Source of the DNA: Rhodospirillales bacterium
GTDB lineage: Bacteria > Pseudomonadota > Alphaproteobacteria > SP197
Direction: 5' to 3'
NCBI GenBank assembly: GCA_014323865.1
Contig: JACONG010000005.1
Location: 9,435 to 73,434, forward strand
Length of the DNA stretch: 64,000 nt
Each line of letters begins with the position of its first letter. Position 1 is the first letter of the stretch. The notes beneath the pieces are model-generated. The model saw only the letters and a program-made list of their open reading frames with translations, did no database searches and was not told the DNA's origin. The translations under genes and the position numbers were made by a program. Below are positions 39,580-47,437 of this stretch, one piece after another.

Positions 39580-39847
39580 TCAGTGAAGCCGTGCTTTGTT
39601 CAGCGCCCAGAACACGGGATGGTTGCGCACGGTTCGTGCCTCAATGGTGGTTAGCCCGTCTCGTTTTGCCGCCACCCGCCGCCCAGTGCAGCGGTGTCTC
39701 TCCGTCTTTGTTACGCGCATTCACGTCGTCACCGGCGTCTATGCGGCGTTCCACGTCCGACAAGCTCGCGCCTTGCCAGAACGCCTTTTCCGTCCAGTCG
39801 CTTCCGTCAGCAGCCGTTACGGATTCTGTAATTGTTTTCTTCGACAT
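39580..39847 (-). pseudogene. Ankyrin-repeat protein, copy C (inverted), deleted
   Basis: ATG 39847 starts MSKKTITESVTAADGSDWTE, then KAFWQGASLSDVERRIDAGD and an ankyrin motif DKDGETPLHWAAGGG-like stretch (here NKDGETPLHWAAGGG). The frame then ends at 39641. The family C-terminus VRNHPVFWALNKARLH with TGA (39582-39580) follows in another frame. It lacks the signal peptide of the forward copies. The surrounding bases are lower in GC than copies A and B. Confidence 0.65.
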
Positions 39848-39989
39848 CGTTAGTTACTCCTCTGGAGTTTGTTACGAATTTTGAATATAGTTATATGGCC
39901 GTGATTATGTCAAACTATTTTACGCAAGTTATTTCCTGAACATCCTCTTGGCCCGGATTTTAGGCCATCCCCCCGGTTCCCCCTGATTC

Positions 39990-40128
39990 TGGGGGCTGTG
40001 CAGACGACGGGGCAGACATCGGGGCGCGGTCCGCAGCCGGCACGCTCGCCGTCGATCTTGCCGAAGACAACGAAGCGGTGCGCAATCATCCCGTGTTCTG
40101 GACGCTGAACCAGGCGCGGTATGACTGA
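39990..40128 (+). pseudogene. Ankyrin family C-terminal remnant (copy D)
   Basis: The frame reads AVDLAEDNEAVRNHPVFWTL, then NQARYD and TGA at 40126-40128. It matches the C-terminus of copy B (LAESNEAVRNHDVFRTLNEA). The upstream portion is absent, so this is the tail of another copy that was lost between copies A and B. Confidence 0.65.
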
Positions 40129-40486
40129 CCGGCCGGCGTCGGTTCGACAAGGGTGGGGCCAGCGGGTCCGGCATTCCGTTCCGTCGCCAGCGGGCGACGT
40201 CCGACACAACCACGTCTTCGCCAGGGTGGGCTTGCGGTGCCGCCACGTCAGGGCCATCGGGCGCGGCGGACCGGGCTAGCGGGTCCGGTCGCGGAGCCCG
40301 CGACCGGACACAGGAAGGCGTGGCGCGACGGTCAGACGATGTGCTATCGGAAACCATGAAACGATAGCCACTCTTTCAGGGAAGAAACCGCTATGGACAC
40401 GCGGAAACTCGGCAAGCGGCTGTGGGCATGGCGTGAAGCAAGGGTAGGCCGGGGCGGGCGTTCGGAGCGCCCCGGCACCCGAGGCC

Positions 40487-40591
40487 ATGGGATCGGCGGG
40501 GTTGCCCCTTGCCCAGCCTCTGGCCGTGCCGGCACGGCTGGACAAACGCGCCGGGCGCGGCACCCCGATCGTGCCGGAGGCCGCGGCATGA
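40487..40591 (+). CDS. 34-residue conserved small frame, copy B
   Basis: A 35-codon frame (including stop) identical in length to that at 39007-39111 and differing by a few residues (GTPIVPEAAA against GTLIVPEDAA). It again overlaps the ankyrin ATG by ATGA. Low confidence that it is translated on its own. Confidence 0.35.
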   Translation: MGSAGLPLAQPLAVPARLDKRAGRGTPIVPEAAA

Positions 40592-40952
40592 CCCGCCACG
40601 GGCTCGCGGGCGCAATCCTGGCAACGCTGTCCTGGCCGGTCAGGCCGGGGCGCAGACCGACGGATGCGACTGGACGGAAAGGGCGTTCTGGGACGGCGCG
40701 GACCTGCCGGCCGTGGAACGCTGCATCGCCACCGGGGCCGATATCGCGGCGCGGGACGAAGACGGAGCGACACCGCTGCACGGGGCTGCATGGTTAGGCA
40801 CAGCGGAGACCGTGAAGGCCCTGATCGACGCCGGGGCCGACATCAGGGCGCAGACCGAAGACGGCAGGCTCGCCGCTGATCTTGCCGAAAGCAACGAAGC
40901 GGTGCGCAATCATGACGTGTTCCGGACACTGAACGAAGCACGGTTCGACTGA
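40588..40952 (+). pseudogene. Secreted ankyrin-repeat protein, copy B, signal-peptide frameshift
   Basis: ATG 40588 begins MTRHGLAGAILATL as in copy A. One base is missing immediately after, so the signal peptide leaves the frame. The mature part is open in the shifted frame: CDWTERAFWDGADLPAVERC, GADIAARDEDGATPLHGAAW, then TAETVKALIDAGADIRAQTE and the tail LNEARFD with TGA at 40950-40952. Restoring one base would give a protein of about 120 residues with two ankyrin units. Copies A and B are thus broken at different points. Confidence 0.7.
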
Positions 40953-41169
40953 CCGGCGGGCGTCGGTTCGATAAGAGGCGTTCCAGCGACAGCCCTGTCA
41001 GGTCCTGCCCGCCCGGGCGTTGACCGACCGGTTTGACGCGGGTCGCGGGTCCGGTCGATTCAGCGCTAAAGGCCCAGCCATAGCCCGGCCATGGTCGGGC
41101 TATGGTCCAACGGGCAGCCACAATCCAGCGCATGACATTCCCTTCTCATTTTTTTCGCGTCGGTAGAGC

Positions 41170-41560
41170 GCGACCCGTCGAAATGCCTGCGTCTGGTCTG
41201 CCGCTATCACGCCTGGGCCTGCAACCTCGACGGCACGCTGGCGAACGCGCCGGATGCCGATCCTGTATCCTCAAGGCTCTGGCCGACGACGGCAGCAACC
41301 GGCTGACCGCAGACAACCACACCTCGTTCCAGCTCTTTCCCGGCATGACGCCAATCGCACCGGGCGTGGCACGACACACGGCGTACGACTTCGCCGAGAA
41401 GGGTGCCGACCCCGAGCGCGTCGACGGCAGGTTCGGGGTCCGGGACGACGACAAGGCTGCGCTTGCCGTCTGGGAACCTCTCTCATCCAGGACTTGCATT
41501 CCCGTGAATTGCGGGGCAGGCTTGCGGCATGATCGAGCAGAATTGCGGGTCGAACGAGTC
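41170..41560 (+). pseudogene. Rieske oxygenase alpha-subunit remnant
   Basis: LRLVCRYHAWACNLDGTLAN is the second half of a Rieske motif (C-x-Y-H-x-W). After a jump and frame change, NHTSFQLFPGMTPIAPGVAR followed by AYDFAEKGADPERVDG resembles the C-terminal domain of the same oxygenases. The iron-binding middle is missing. It precedes the betaine-type binding-protein gene and is in the same family as the intact gene at 11934-13046. Confidence 0.6.
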
Positions 41561-41630
41561 GCCAAGCTAGGCAAGGCGGCCGACAGGAATGTCCATAGGA
41601 ATGTCCAATCAACTCAACGGAGGGCCCAAA

Positions 41631-42565
41631 TGGGAGCTTTCAGCAAGAAATTGCTTGGTGCCGTCGCAGGTGTCGCACTGGCGTTCGGTGCCACGGGCAC
41701 CGCAACGGCGGACGTGCCGGAAAGCGAACGCCCGATCGTCATTCCGATGCACAATTGGACGGGTGCGACGATCAATGCCGCCGTCACAGGCCAGATCCTT
41801 GAGGACATGGGCTACAACGTCGAATACGTCACGATCGGCTTCCTGGCAGCCGCACAGGGTATCGCCGACGGCGATGTGACCTATTCGCCCGAGGTCTGGG
41901 ACAACAACCTCGGTGAGCTCTATCCGAAGCTGATCGCGGAAGGCAAGGTCGTCGATCTCGGTGATGTCGGCATCGACGCGCGCGAAGGCTGGCTCTATCC
42001 GAAGCACGTCGAAAAACTGTGCCCGGGCCTGCCCGATTGGGACGCCTTCATCGGCTGCGCCGGGATTTTCTCAACGGCCGAGACCTTCCCCAACGGCCGT
42101 TATCTCGACTATCCGGCCGAGTGGCGCAGCCGCGGCGGTGATCTCGTCCGCGAGGAAGGCCTGCCCTTCGAGGTCGTGCCGGCCGGTTCGGAAGGTGCCC
42201 TGATCGCCGAGCTGAACTCGTCGGTCGAACGGCAGTCGGCACTGGTCATGATGTTCTGGGCACCGCACTGGTCGCTCTTCGCCCATGACGTCGAGTGGGT
42301 CAACATGCCGCAGGACCTCGTCGAGAAATACAGCCTGCAGAAGCCGCGCGTGTTCAAGGCCGGCTGGCCAGGCATGGCCGACGAGTGGCCCATCGCCACC
42401 CGCTTCATCGAAAGCTTCCGCATCGGCAACGCCGATCAGGAGTACATGATGGGCCTGATCGACAACGACGGTGAGGACCTGATGGCGGTCACCCGCGAGT
42501 GGATCGACAGCAATCCGGACACGTGGCAGCCCTATGTGGACAAAGCCATGATGTCCGGCTCGTAA
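41631..42565 (+). CDS. Glycine betaine/proline-type ABC transporter substrate-binding protein
   Basis: A 311-residue periplasmic protein of the OpuAC/ProX family. Signal peptide from ATG 41631 (GAFSKKLLGAVAGVALAFGA) with GGAGGG upstream. The mature protein begins PIVIPMHNWTGATINAAVTG and includes the conserved FWAPHWSLFAHDVEWV with aromatic residues typical of quaternary-ammonium binding. No permease or ATPase gene lies beside it, so it must serve a transporter encoded elsewhere or be an orphan. The frame is open upstream to 41102, through the Rieske remnant. Confidence 0.88.
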
Positions 42566-42588
42566 GCCGACCGCAACCGTTTGAACGA

Positions 42589-42612
42589 GGGCCGGGTGGC
42601 GATACCCGGCCC
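42589..42612 (+). terminator. Rho-independent terminator after the betaine-binding protein gene
   Basis: GGGCCGGGT (42589-42597) and ACCCGGCCC (42604-42612) form a perfect 9-bp stem with a 6-base loop, followed by TTTCGTTG. The following 190 bases to the sulfatase stop contain no gene that I recognise. Confidence 0.85.
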
Positions 42613-42802
42613 TTTCGTTGTAGAGATCACGACGTCCTCGCCGCTCAAGGTCGATTTCGACGGCACTGCGCTGGAAGGCGACGATCCGACCAACGAGGCC
42701 GGACATCTGATTCACACGGCCGTACTGAAGGCCCGGCGCCACCTCAGCGTTCTGCTGTCGCTCAGCAAGCACCCCGACTTCGACAGCCAGGCTCGACGGC
42801 AA

Positions 42803-44240
42803 TCAGCCGACATCGGGCATCGGCGTATAGGCATGATCGCCGTCGGCAAGCGCGGCATCGCGCCCACCGAGCGCGGCGATCCTGGCGCCCTGCTCGGCAA
42901 AGCACCGGGCGTTGACCGCCTCGTAGTCGACGATCTCGCGCAGCTTTGCGTCGCAGGCAGCGATCGTGTCGGCGTATGAGGGATCGCGGCCGAGGTCGTG
43001 CGCCTCGATGGGGTCGGCATCCATATCGAAGAGCTGGGGCGGGTAGCCGGGATAGGCAACATGCTTCCAGTTCCGCCAGCGCAGCATGAACATGCCGGTG
43101 ATCGCACCGGTCTCGTGATACTCGCTGAGTACGCCACGTTCGCTGTAATCGCCCGCGATCAGGTCCGCCAGCGCGATGCCCGACAGCCCGCCGTCTTCGG
43201 CCGTGAGCGGCAGGTCGTGCGCACCGAGGATGGTCTGATGCAGGTCGACGTGGGAGGCCGGCGCATCACAGCGGGCGCCCGAGGGGATGCCGGGTCCAGC
43301 GGCGATCAGCGGAATTGCCGATGACTCCTCATACATGTTCATCTTGGCCCACATGCCATGGTTGCCCAGCATCTCGCCGTGATCGCTGGTGTAGATGATC
43401 AGCGTGTTCTCCGCCTGGCCTGAGGCTTCGAGCGCATCGAGCACGCGGCCGATATTGTGGTCGAGGAACGAGACATAGCCATAGTAGCTCAGCCTGATCT
43501 CGCGGATGTGCTCCTCGTCCCGGACATGGTCGTCGTAGTTCCAGACGATGCGCAGGACGTCGATCACCGGGTGGTCCGGTCGTTCGCCTTCGGCCCGCAG
43601 TCGCGCCATGTCGATTCGGTCCCGGTCATGGAGATCGTAGAACTCGTTCGGTGCAACGATGGGATGGTGCGGCGCGACAAACGAACAGAACAGCGTCCAG
43701 GGCTGGTCGAGCTTCGGCGCGACATCGGTCAGCCAATCGCATGAGAGCTCGCACACCTGACGATCATACTTGGTGTAGCGCGACTCGCCGCGGCCGATGT
43801 CGTTGGCAAAGTCGTCGTTGCTGGGGTAAGGCCAGTCGCGATCACGCACCATCGATGACGTGAAGCCCGTGCCGTTGAGCACATGGACCGGGATGATCTC
43901 CTCGCCGAACCCGTTGTTGTCCTCGGTCGAGCGGAAGTGGAGCTTGCCGATCGAAACCGAAGCGCGGCCCTCGTCCTGCAAGCGATGACCCCAGCCCCTG
44001 ACGCAGCCGGTGTAGGGCTCCGCGCTCGACCAGGTGCCGAGCTGATGGACCCAGCGGCCGGTCTGCATGCTGGCCCGGGTCGAAACACAGATCGGTCCGG
44101 CACAGTAGGCCTTGTCGAACACCGTGCCCCGGGCTGCCAGCCGGTCGATGTTGGGTGTCTGAACGAGCTCGTGGCCGTAACAACCCGCCGTGTCGCGCCA
44201 GTGCTGGTCGGAGCAGATGAAAAGCACGTTGTGGGCCATG
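42803..44240 (-). CDS. Sulfatase-family hydrolase
   Basis: A 478-residue alkaline-phosphatase-superfamily protein. The first metal site is in LFICSDQHWRDTAGCYGH and later metal ligands are in IIYTSDHGEMLGNHGMWAK. The nucleophile position is in PICVSTRASMQTGR, residues 49-62. There the usual C-x-P-x-R sulfatase motif appears as C51-V-S-T-R55, so the Pro is replaced by Ser. If Cys51 is converted to formylglycine it would hydrolyse a sulfate or phosphonate ester. No signal peptide is seen, so action is cytoplasmic. Start ATG 44240 is chosen for GAGGGAG upstream. Confidence 0.85.
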
Positions 44241-44253
44241 GCGGATTGCTCCC

Positions 44254-44592
44254 TCAGGAAAAGACGGCGACGGGTTCGCTCAGCAAGGCACGGTCCGGCT
44301 CGACGCCGAACCCCGGTGCGTCGAATGTGGCCAGCCTCCAGCACCACACCGCCTTCGACAAGGTACGCCCGGTTGAATTCCGGCGGATACCAGACGCCAT
44401 GACAGATCGCAGTTGGCGTCGCATGGCACGGCAGGCCTCGGCGTACCGGTGCCCGAACGGACAGAACGCGCCCCGGCCCATCAGGCCGTCGTCAGTCCCA
44501 ATGCGAACGACACTGGAGTCCAGAATCGACTGCGCCCGCCACATCAAAGAGCTGACAGGTGCAGGCCATCTCCACCGGCCCCCCGTGGACAT
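44254..44592 (-). pseudogene. Enolase-superfamily (mandelate racemase-type) remnant
   Basis: An open frame of 112 codons joins the two ends of an MR/MLE protein. The N-terminal part is ILDSSVVRIGTDDGLMGRGA, then FCPFGHRYAEACRAM. The C-terminus is DAPGFGVEPDRALLSEPVAV. The roughly 250 residues with the metal and Lys sites are deleted, with extra frame slippage in between. Its ends resemble those of the intact gene at 10825-11937. Confidence 0.65.
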
Positions 44593-44633
44593 GGATCGCC
44601 ATTATCTGTCATGCCACACGCCGGGTCCGCCAC

Positions 44634-45120
44634 TCAGTCGCTGCAACGCAGGACGACCTGCTCAAGCGCGCTGGGCCTTGCAGCAACCACCTGCAGCGCA
44701 TCGGCGACATCGTCGAGCGCGAAGTCTTGCACACACACGACAGAGAGGTCGAGCACGCCCGAAGCGATCATGGCGGGCAACGCGGCAATGTCTTGCCGTT
44801 CGAACCACAGCGAGACACGGATCGTGACGTCACTATAAACAACAAGCCGCAGATCGACCGCCACCACGCGTTCGGTGACCGCAACGCTCACGAACGAGCC
44901 GTTGGAACGGACGTGTCGCAGCAAGGCTTCGACGGGAGCCGGGTCGGTGCCCTCGATGGACGTGAACGTGATATCGACAGCACTTCCCTCCGGCATCGCG
45001 GTCACAGCAATGACGCGACGGCCGAGCGCATGGACACGCCGCGCGCCGATCGCCAGGGCAACCATCACCGCACTCGCCCCGACCGCACCTACGGCTGCAC
45101 AGGCGTGCCGAAACCGCCGG
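44634..45120 (-). pseudogene. Zinc-type alcohol dehydrogenase (MDR) remnant
   Basis: The open frame carries GAVGASAVMVALAIGARRVHAL (a degraded Rossmann nucleotide motif), then FERQDIAALPAMIASGVLDL and DFALDDVADALQVVAARPSA near the end, matching the C-terminus of medium-chain dehydrogenases. The N-terminal catalytic domain with zinc ligands is absent. It lies between two other catabolic fragments. Confidence 0.55.
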
Positions 45121-45174
45121 TGCCGTCGATCAGGGAAAGCTGGAACGGTGCGACAAAGGCGCGGCGGATCGGGA

Positions 45175-45390
45175 TCACACTCCGGGCGTCCCGAACCGCA
45201 GAACGTTGCCATGCCGGTCCTCGTCCGAAACGTGACGGGCCCAGTCACGGTCCGACTTGGTCTGTCGCATGGCCGGTTTGATCCAGCAGACTGTCATGCC
45301 GAGCGTCGGTCGGTCGACGCGTTGGGTCGTGAGCTGTGGAAGGCGTCGTCGTGGTGCAGCGAGATCTGACCGGTCTCAAGCAACCATATC
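45175..45390 (-). pseudogene. PhyH-family dioxygenase C-terminal remnant
   Basis: ETGQISLHHDDAFHSSRPNA and TDRR match the distal-His segment of the intact gene at 996-1850 (SLHHGLTFHASMPN, ADRR). After a frameshift, LGMTVCWIKPAMRQTKSDRD and DEDRHGNVLRFGTPGV lead to TGA near 45175. The N-terminal half with the HxD motif is gone. Confidence 0.65.
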
Positions 45391-45437
45391 GATCGCCTTA
45401 CCCTTCCTCGATGCTGAAGATTTCGTGGCTGCTGCTT

Positions 45438-46034
45438 TCATTTTGTGTCGTTGTCTTCAGCAAGTCTGGAAATGCCGTCATCACTTCCAGCTTCCGTTTT
45501 TCCAGCCCCTGCAGGTGCTGGATTCTGGTGAGGTTGTGAAGGATCGTTTGTGACCTTGTGAGCCAAATCCTGTGCTGTGGTGACTTTTGTCGCGGCAAAT
45601 GCATCACCGCCTGATTCTGGGGGAAGCTTCCCCGCTTCAGGCCGTTGTGACGTATCTCCATGCGACAAGAACCACTTACCCCCGCGCCTGATAACAATGC
45701 CTTCTTTTTTCATCAACGAAAGCATCGATGAAACGGTGGTGTTTTTGGTCTCACGACCGTTCTCTGTCAGCAAACGAGCAGCCTCTGCAGGCACAAGCCC
45801 CGCACCGTCTGACGAAAGCAGATCAAGAATTCCTTCTTTGAGCTTCGGCCTCTTGCGAGACGTATTTCGTGACGTGCTTGCTGCAACGGTCTGGCCTGTG
45901 AGAACAGAAAGCGCCTTGACAAGCGATTCGCGCTTTTCCTTTGCTGACTTGAGAGCATCGGTCAGATCGGAAATTTGACGATCAGTGTCGTCACGCTCGC
46001 GCTGGAGAACGTTTATAGCCGGGTTCGTGGTCAT
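45438..46034 (-). CDS. Coiled-coil/winged-helix protein, probable transcription regulator
   Basis: From ATG 46034 the protein has 198 residues. The N-terminal half is a coiled coil (INVLQRERDDTDRQISDLTD, then LKSAKEKRESLVKALSVLTG). A winged-helix-like domain follows (KLKEGILDLLSSDGAGLVPA, AARLLTENGRETKNTTVSSM, LMKKEGIVIRRGGKWFL) and a polar, disordered tail. GC is lower than the flanks, suggesting recent acquisition. The frame is open far upstream, but a promoter covers 46041-46070, so the true start should be 46034, possibly on a leaderless transcript. Confidence 0.6.
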   Translation of the reverse strand: MTTNPAINVLQRERDDTDRQISDLTDALKSAKEKRESLVKALSVLTGQTVAASTSRNTSRKRPKLKEGILDLLSSDGAGLVPAEAARLLTENGRETKNTTVSSMLSLMKKEGIVIRRGGKWFLSHGDTSQRPEAGKLPPESGGDAFAATKVTTAQDLAHKVTNDPSQPHQNPAPAGAGKTEAGSDDGISRLAEDNDTK

Positions 46035-46040
46035 GCGCGT

Positions 46041-46070
46041 CATATAGTGGCACCATACGTCGTATGTCAA
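46041..46070 (-). promoter_or_regulatory. Promoter with palindromic operator for the winged-helix gene
   Basis: Reading the reverse strand, TTGACA (46070-46065) and TATATG (46046-46041) are 18 bases apart. The spacer holds a perfect 13-base palindrome CATACG-A-CGTATG (46066-46054). The predicted start of transcription falls at about the ATG 46034. The position of the palindrome between the -35 and -10 boxes is typical of repression by steric block, probably by the gene product itself. Confidence 0.65.
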
Positions 46071-46529
46071 GGGGAGTGTCCAGATTTTATTTGGCCTGAT
46101 GGACGTCTTACAGCCACGCCATGGGGTACACCCTAAACCAATGCCGTATGTTTCGCCTGCCAGTGCGGATCGCCAGCGACGGACGGCTGTGTTCAACAGG
46201 GCTTTCCAGTCCTGCGCTGCGCTTGAGGGCGCATACATTGCCATGACGTTTCCCGGAACCGGACGCATCATTGGTCACGTGCTGGGCCACCCCGAACCGG
46301 TGACCCTGCCGCTGACCTTCCCGGCCCTGCGCGACAGTCTCAACCTCATGAACATGCCCGAGGCGATCATCAGCACGCTCGCCATGCTCTGGCGCACGGC
46401 GACATCAGCAAACACGGCGTTGGCACCGGAAGCTTGCATGCCCGTTAAGCCCTTCTTTGAACGGCTTGCCGCCACGTGGTGAGGCCGGAGGGCGGCGCCG
46501 GGCACTCCCCTGCTGACCATCGCCGACGA
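46071..46529. other. 458-bp stretch without a recognisable gene
   Basis: Open frames exist on both strands (for example 46099-46482 forward) but none resembles a known protein, and their codon usage is not convincing. The right half has high GC like the phnX side; the left 60 bases have the lower GC of the winged-helix gene. The boundary probably marks the end of an acquired segment. Confidence 0.4.
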
Positions 46530-47324
46530 CTAGGCCGTTTCGAGACTGTCGATGAGCGCCGGCAGGTCAGCAACGGTGTCGATGATGTGCTGTGCGCCGG
46601 CCGCACGAAGCTGGGCAGCAACATGGTTGCGCATCGGTGCCAGCTCTTGCTCGCTCATGGCCGCAACCTCCTCGGGCGTCTTGCCGACGTAGTTGCCCGA
46701 CAGCGTAACGCCCACGGTGACGCAGCCTGCCGCCACGCCTTCGGCGATGCCGGGCCCGGTGTCGTCGACCTTGATCACGGCCTCGGGCGGATAGACCACG
46801 AGATCGACGAAGCACTTGTACATGCCGAGCGGCCCTGGTCGGCATTCGGGCAGGTCATCGGCGCAGACCAGGTTGTCGGGTTCGTAGCCCTGTGCCGCCG
46901 CGACAGGCAGCACACGCTCCATGATCGAGCGCGTGTAGCCCGTGGTCGAACCGACCTTCATGCCGCGGCCACGCAAGTTGCCGATCATCTCGGCCGCGCC
47001 CGGTACCAGCGTGGCGTATTTCGCAACAACCTCCTCGTTCTTCGGCACGAAGACGGCATGGACCGCATCGACGTCGTCGCGGGTCGGACGGTTGCCACGC
47101 ACGGCGGCCCATTGCTCGGCGACACGCGGGGCCTGCATCATGGTGTTGATGTGATCCCACTTGGGCATACCCATGGGCGTGCGCGCCTCATCAACGGTGA
47201 CCTCAACGCCGAATTCGGCGAAGGCCTCGACGAAAACTCCCATGGGCGCGAAGGAGCCATAGTCGATCATGGTGCCTGCCCAATCGAACACCGCAGCCTT
47301 GAACGTGGTCATCGGACGATCCAT
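46530..47324 (-). CDS. phnX: Phosphonoacetaldehyde hydrolase (phosphonatase)
   Basis: A HAD-superfamily enzyme of 264 residues. The nucleophile Asp is in AAVFDWAGTMIDYGS and the Schiff-base Lys in TPMGMPKWDHI. GSTTGYTRSIMERVLP and VIKVDDTGPGIAEGVAAGC match motifs II and IV of PhnX. It cleaves phosphonoacetaldehyde to acetaldehyde and phosphate. ATG 47324 is taken as start (47312 is equally possible). It has no PhnW partner beside it, and the only phnW in the window (17156) is broken. Confidence 0.92.
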   Translation of the reverse strand: MDRPMTTFKAAVFDWAGTMIDYGSFAPMGVFVEAFAEFGVEVTVDEARTPMGMPKWDHINTMMQAPRVAEQWAAVRGNRPTRDDVDAVHAVFVPKNEEVVAKYATLVPGAAEMIGNLRGRGMKVGSTTGYTRSIMERVLPVAAAQGYEPDNLVCADDLPECRPGPLGMYKCFVDLVVYPPEAVIKVDDTGPGIAEGVAAGCVTVGVTLSGNYVGKTPEEVAAMSEQELAPMRNHVAAQLRAAGAQHIIDTVADLPALIDSLETA

Positions 47325-47437
47325 GCTGACAAATGAAATTTGCCTTCTGCCACAGAATACTTCTCGCACCATGACTATTTCTTGAAGCCTGCGGTTTGGC
47401 CGGGCTAACCATGGTCTGGGCCCACCGGATCGACACC

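Larger units (their letters stand above)
40284..40952 (+). repeat. Duplicated ankyrin locus, copy B
   Basis: Second copy of the block at 38813-39420, starting with the hairpin-forming GGTCGCGGAGCCCGCGACC and continuing through MDTRKLGKRLWAWREA and the 34-residue frame into the ankyrin gene. Copy B keeps the full 3' end of the ankyrin gene that copy A lost. Confidence 0.75.

Noticed and set aside
42620-42800. A gene between the betaine-binding protein terminator and the sulfatase
   Set aside because: A forward frame (VEITTSSPLKVDFDGTALEG onward) looks mildly protein-like but has no start signal after the terminator and no recognised family.
45438-46271. Longer 277-residue reading of the winged-helix protein
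   Set aside because: The extra N-terminus would be encoded by the promoter and by unrelated upstream bases; a strong promoter lies at 46041-46070.
46099-46482. A protein gene in the 458-bp gap upstream of the winged-helix gene
   Set aside because: Open frames on both strands lack a ribosome site and any recognisable family, and they start within or beside the neighbouring promoter region.
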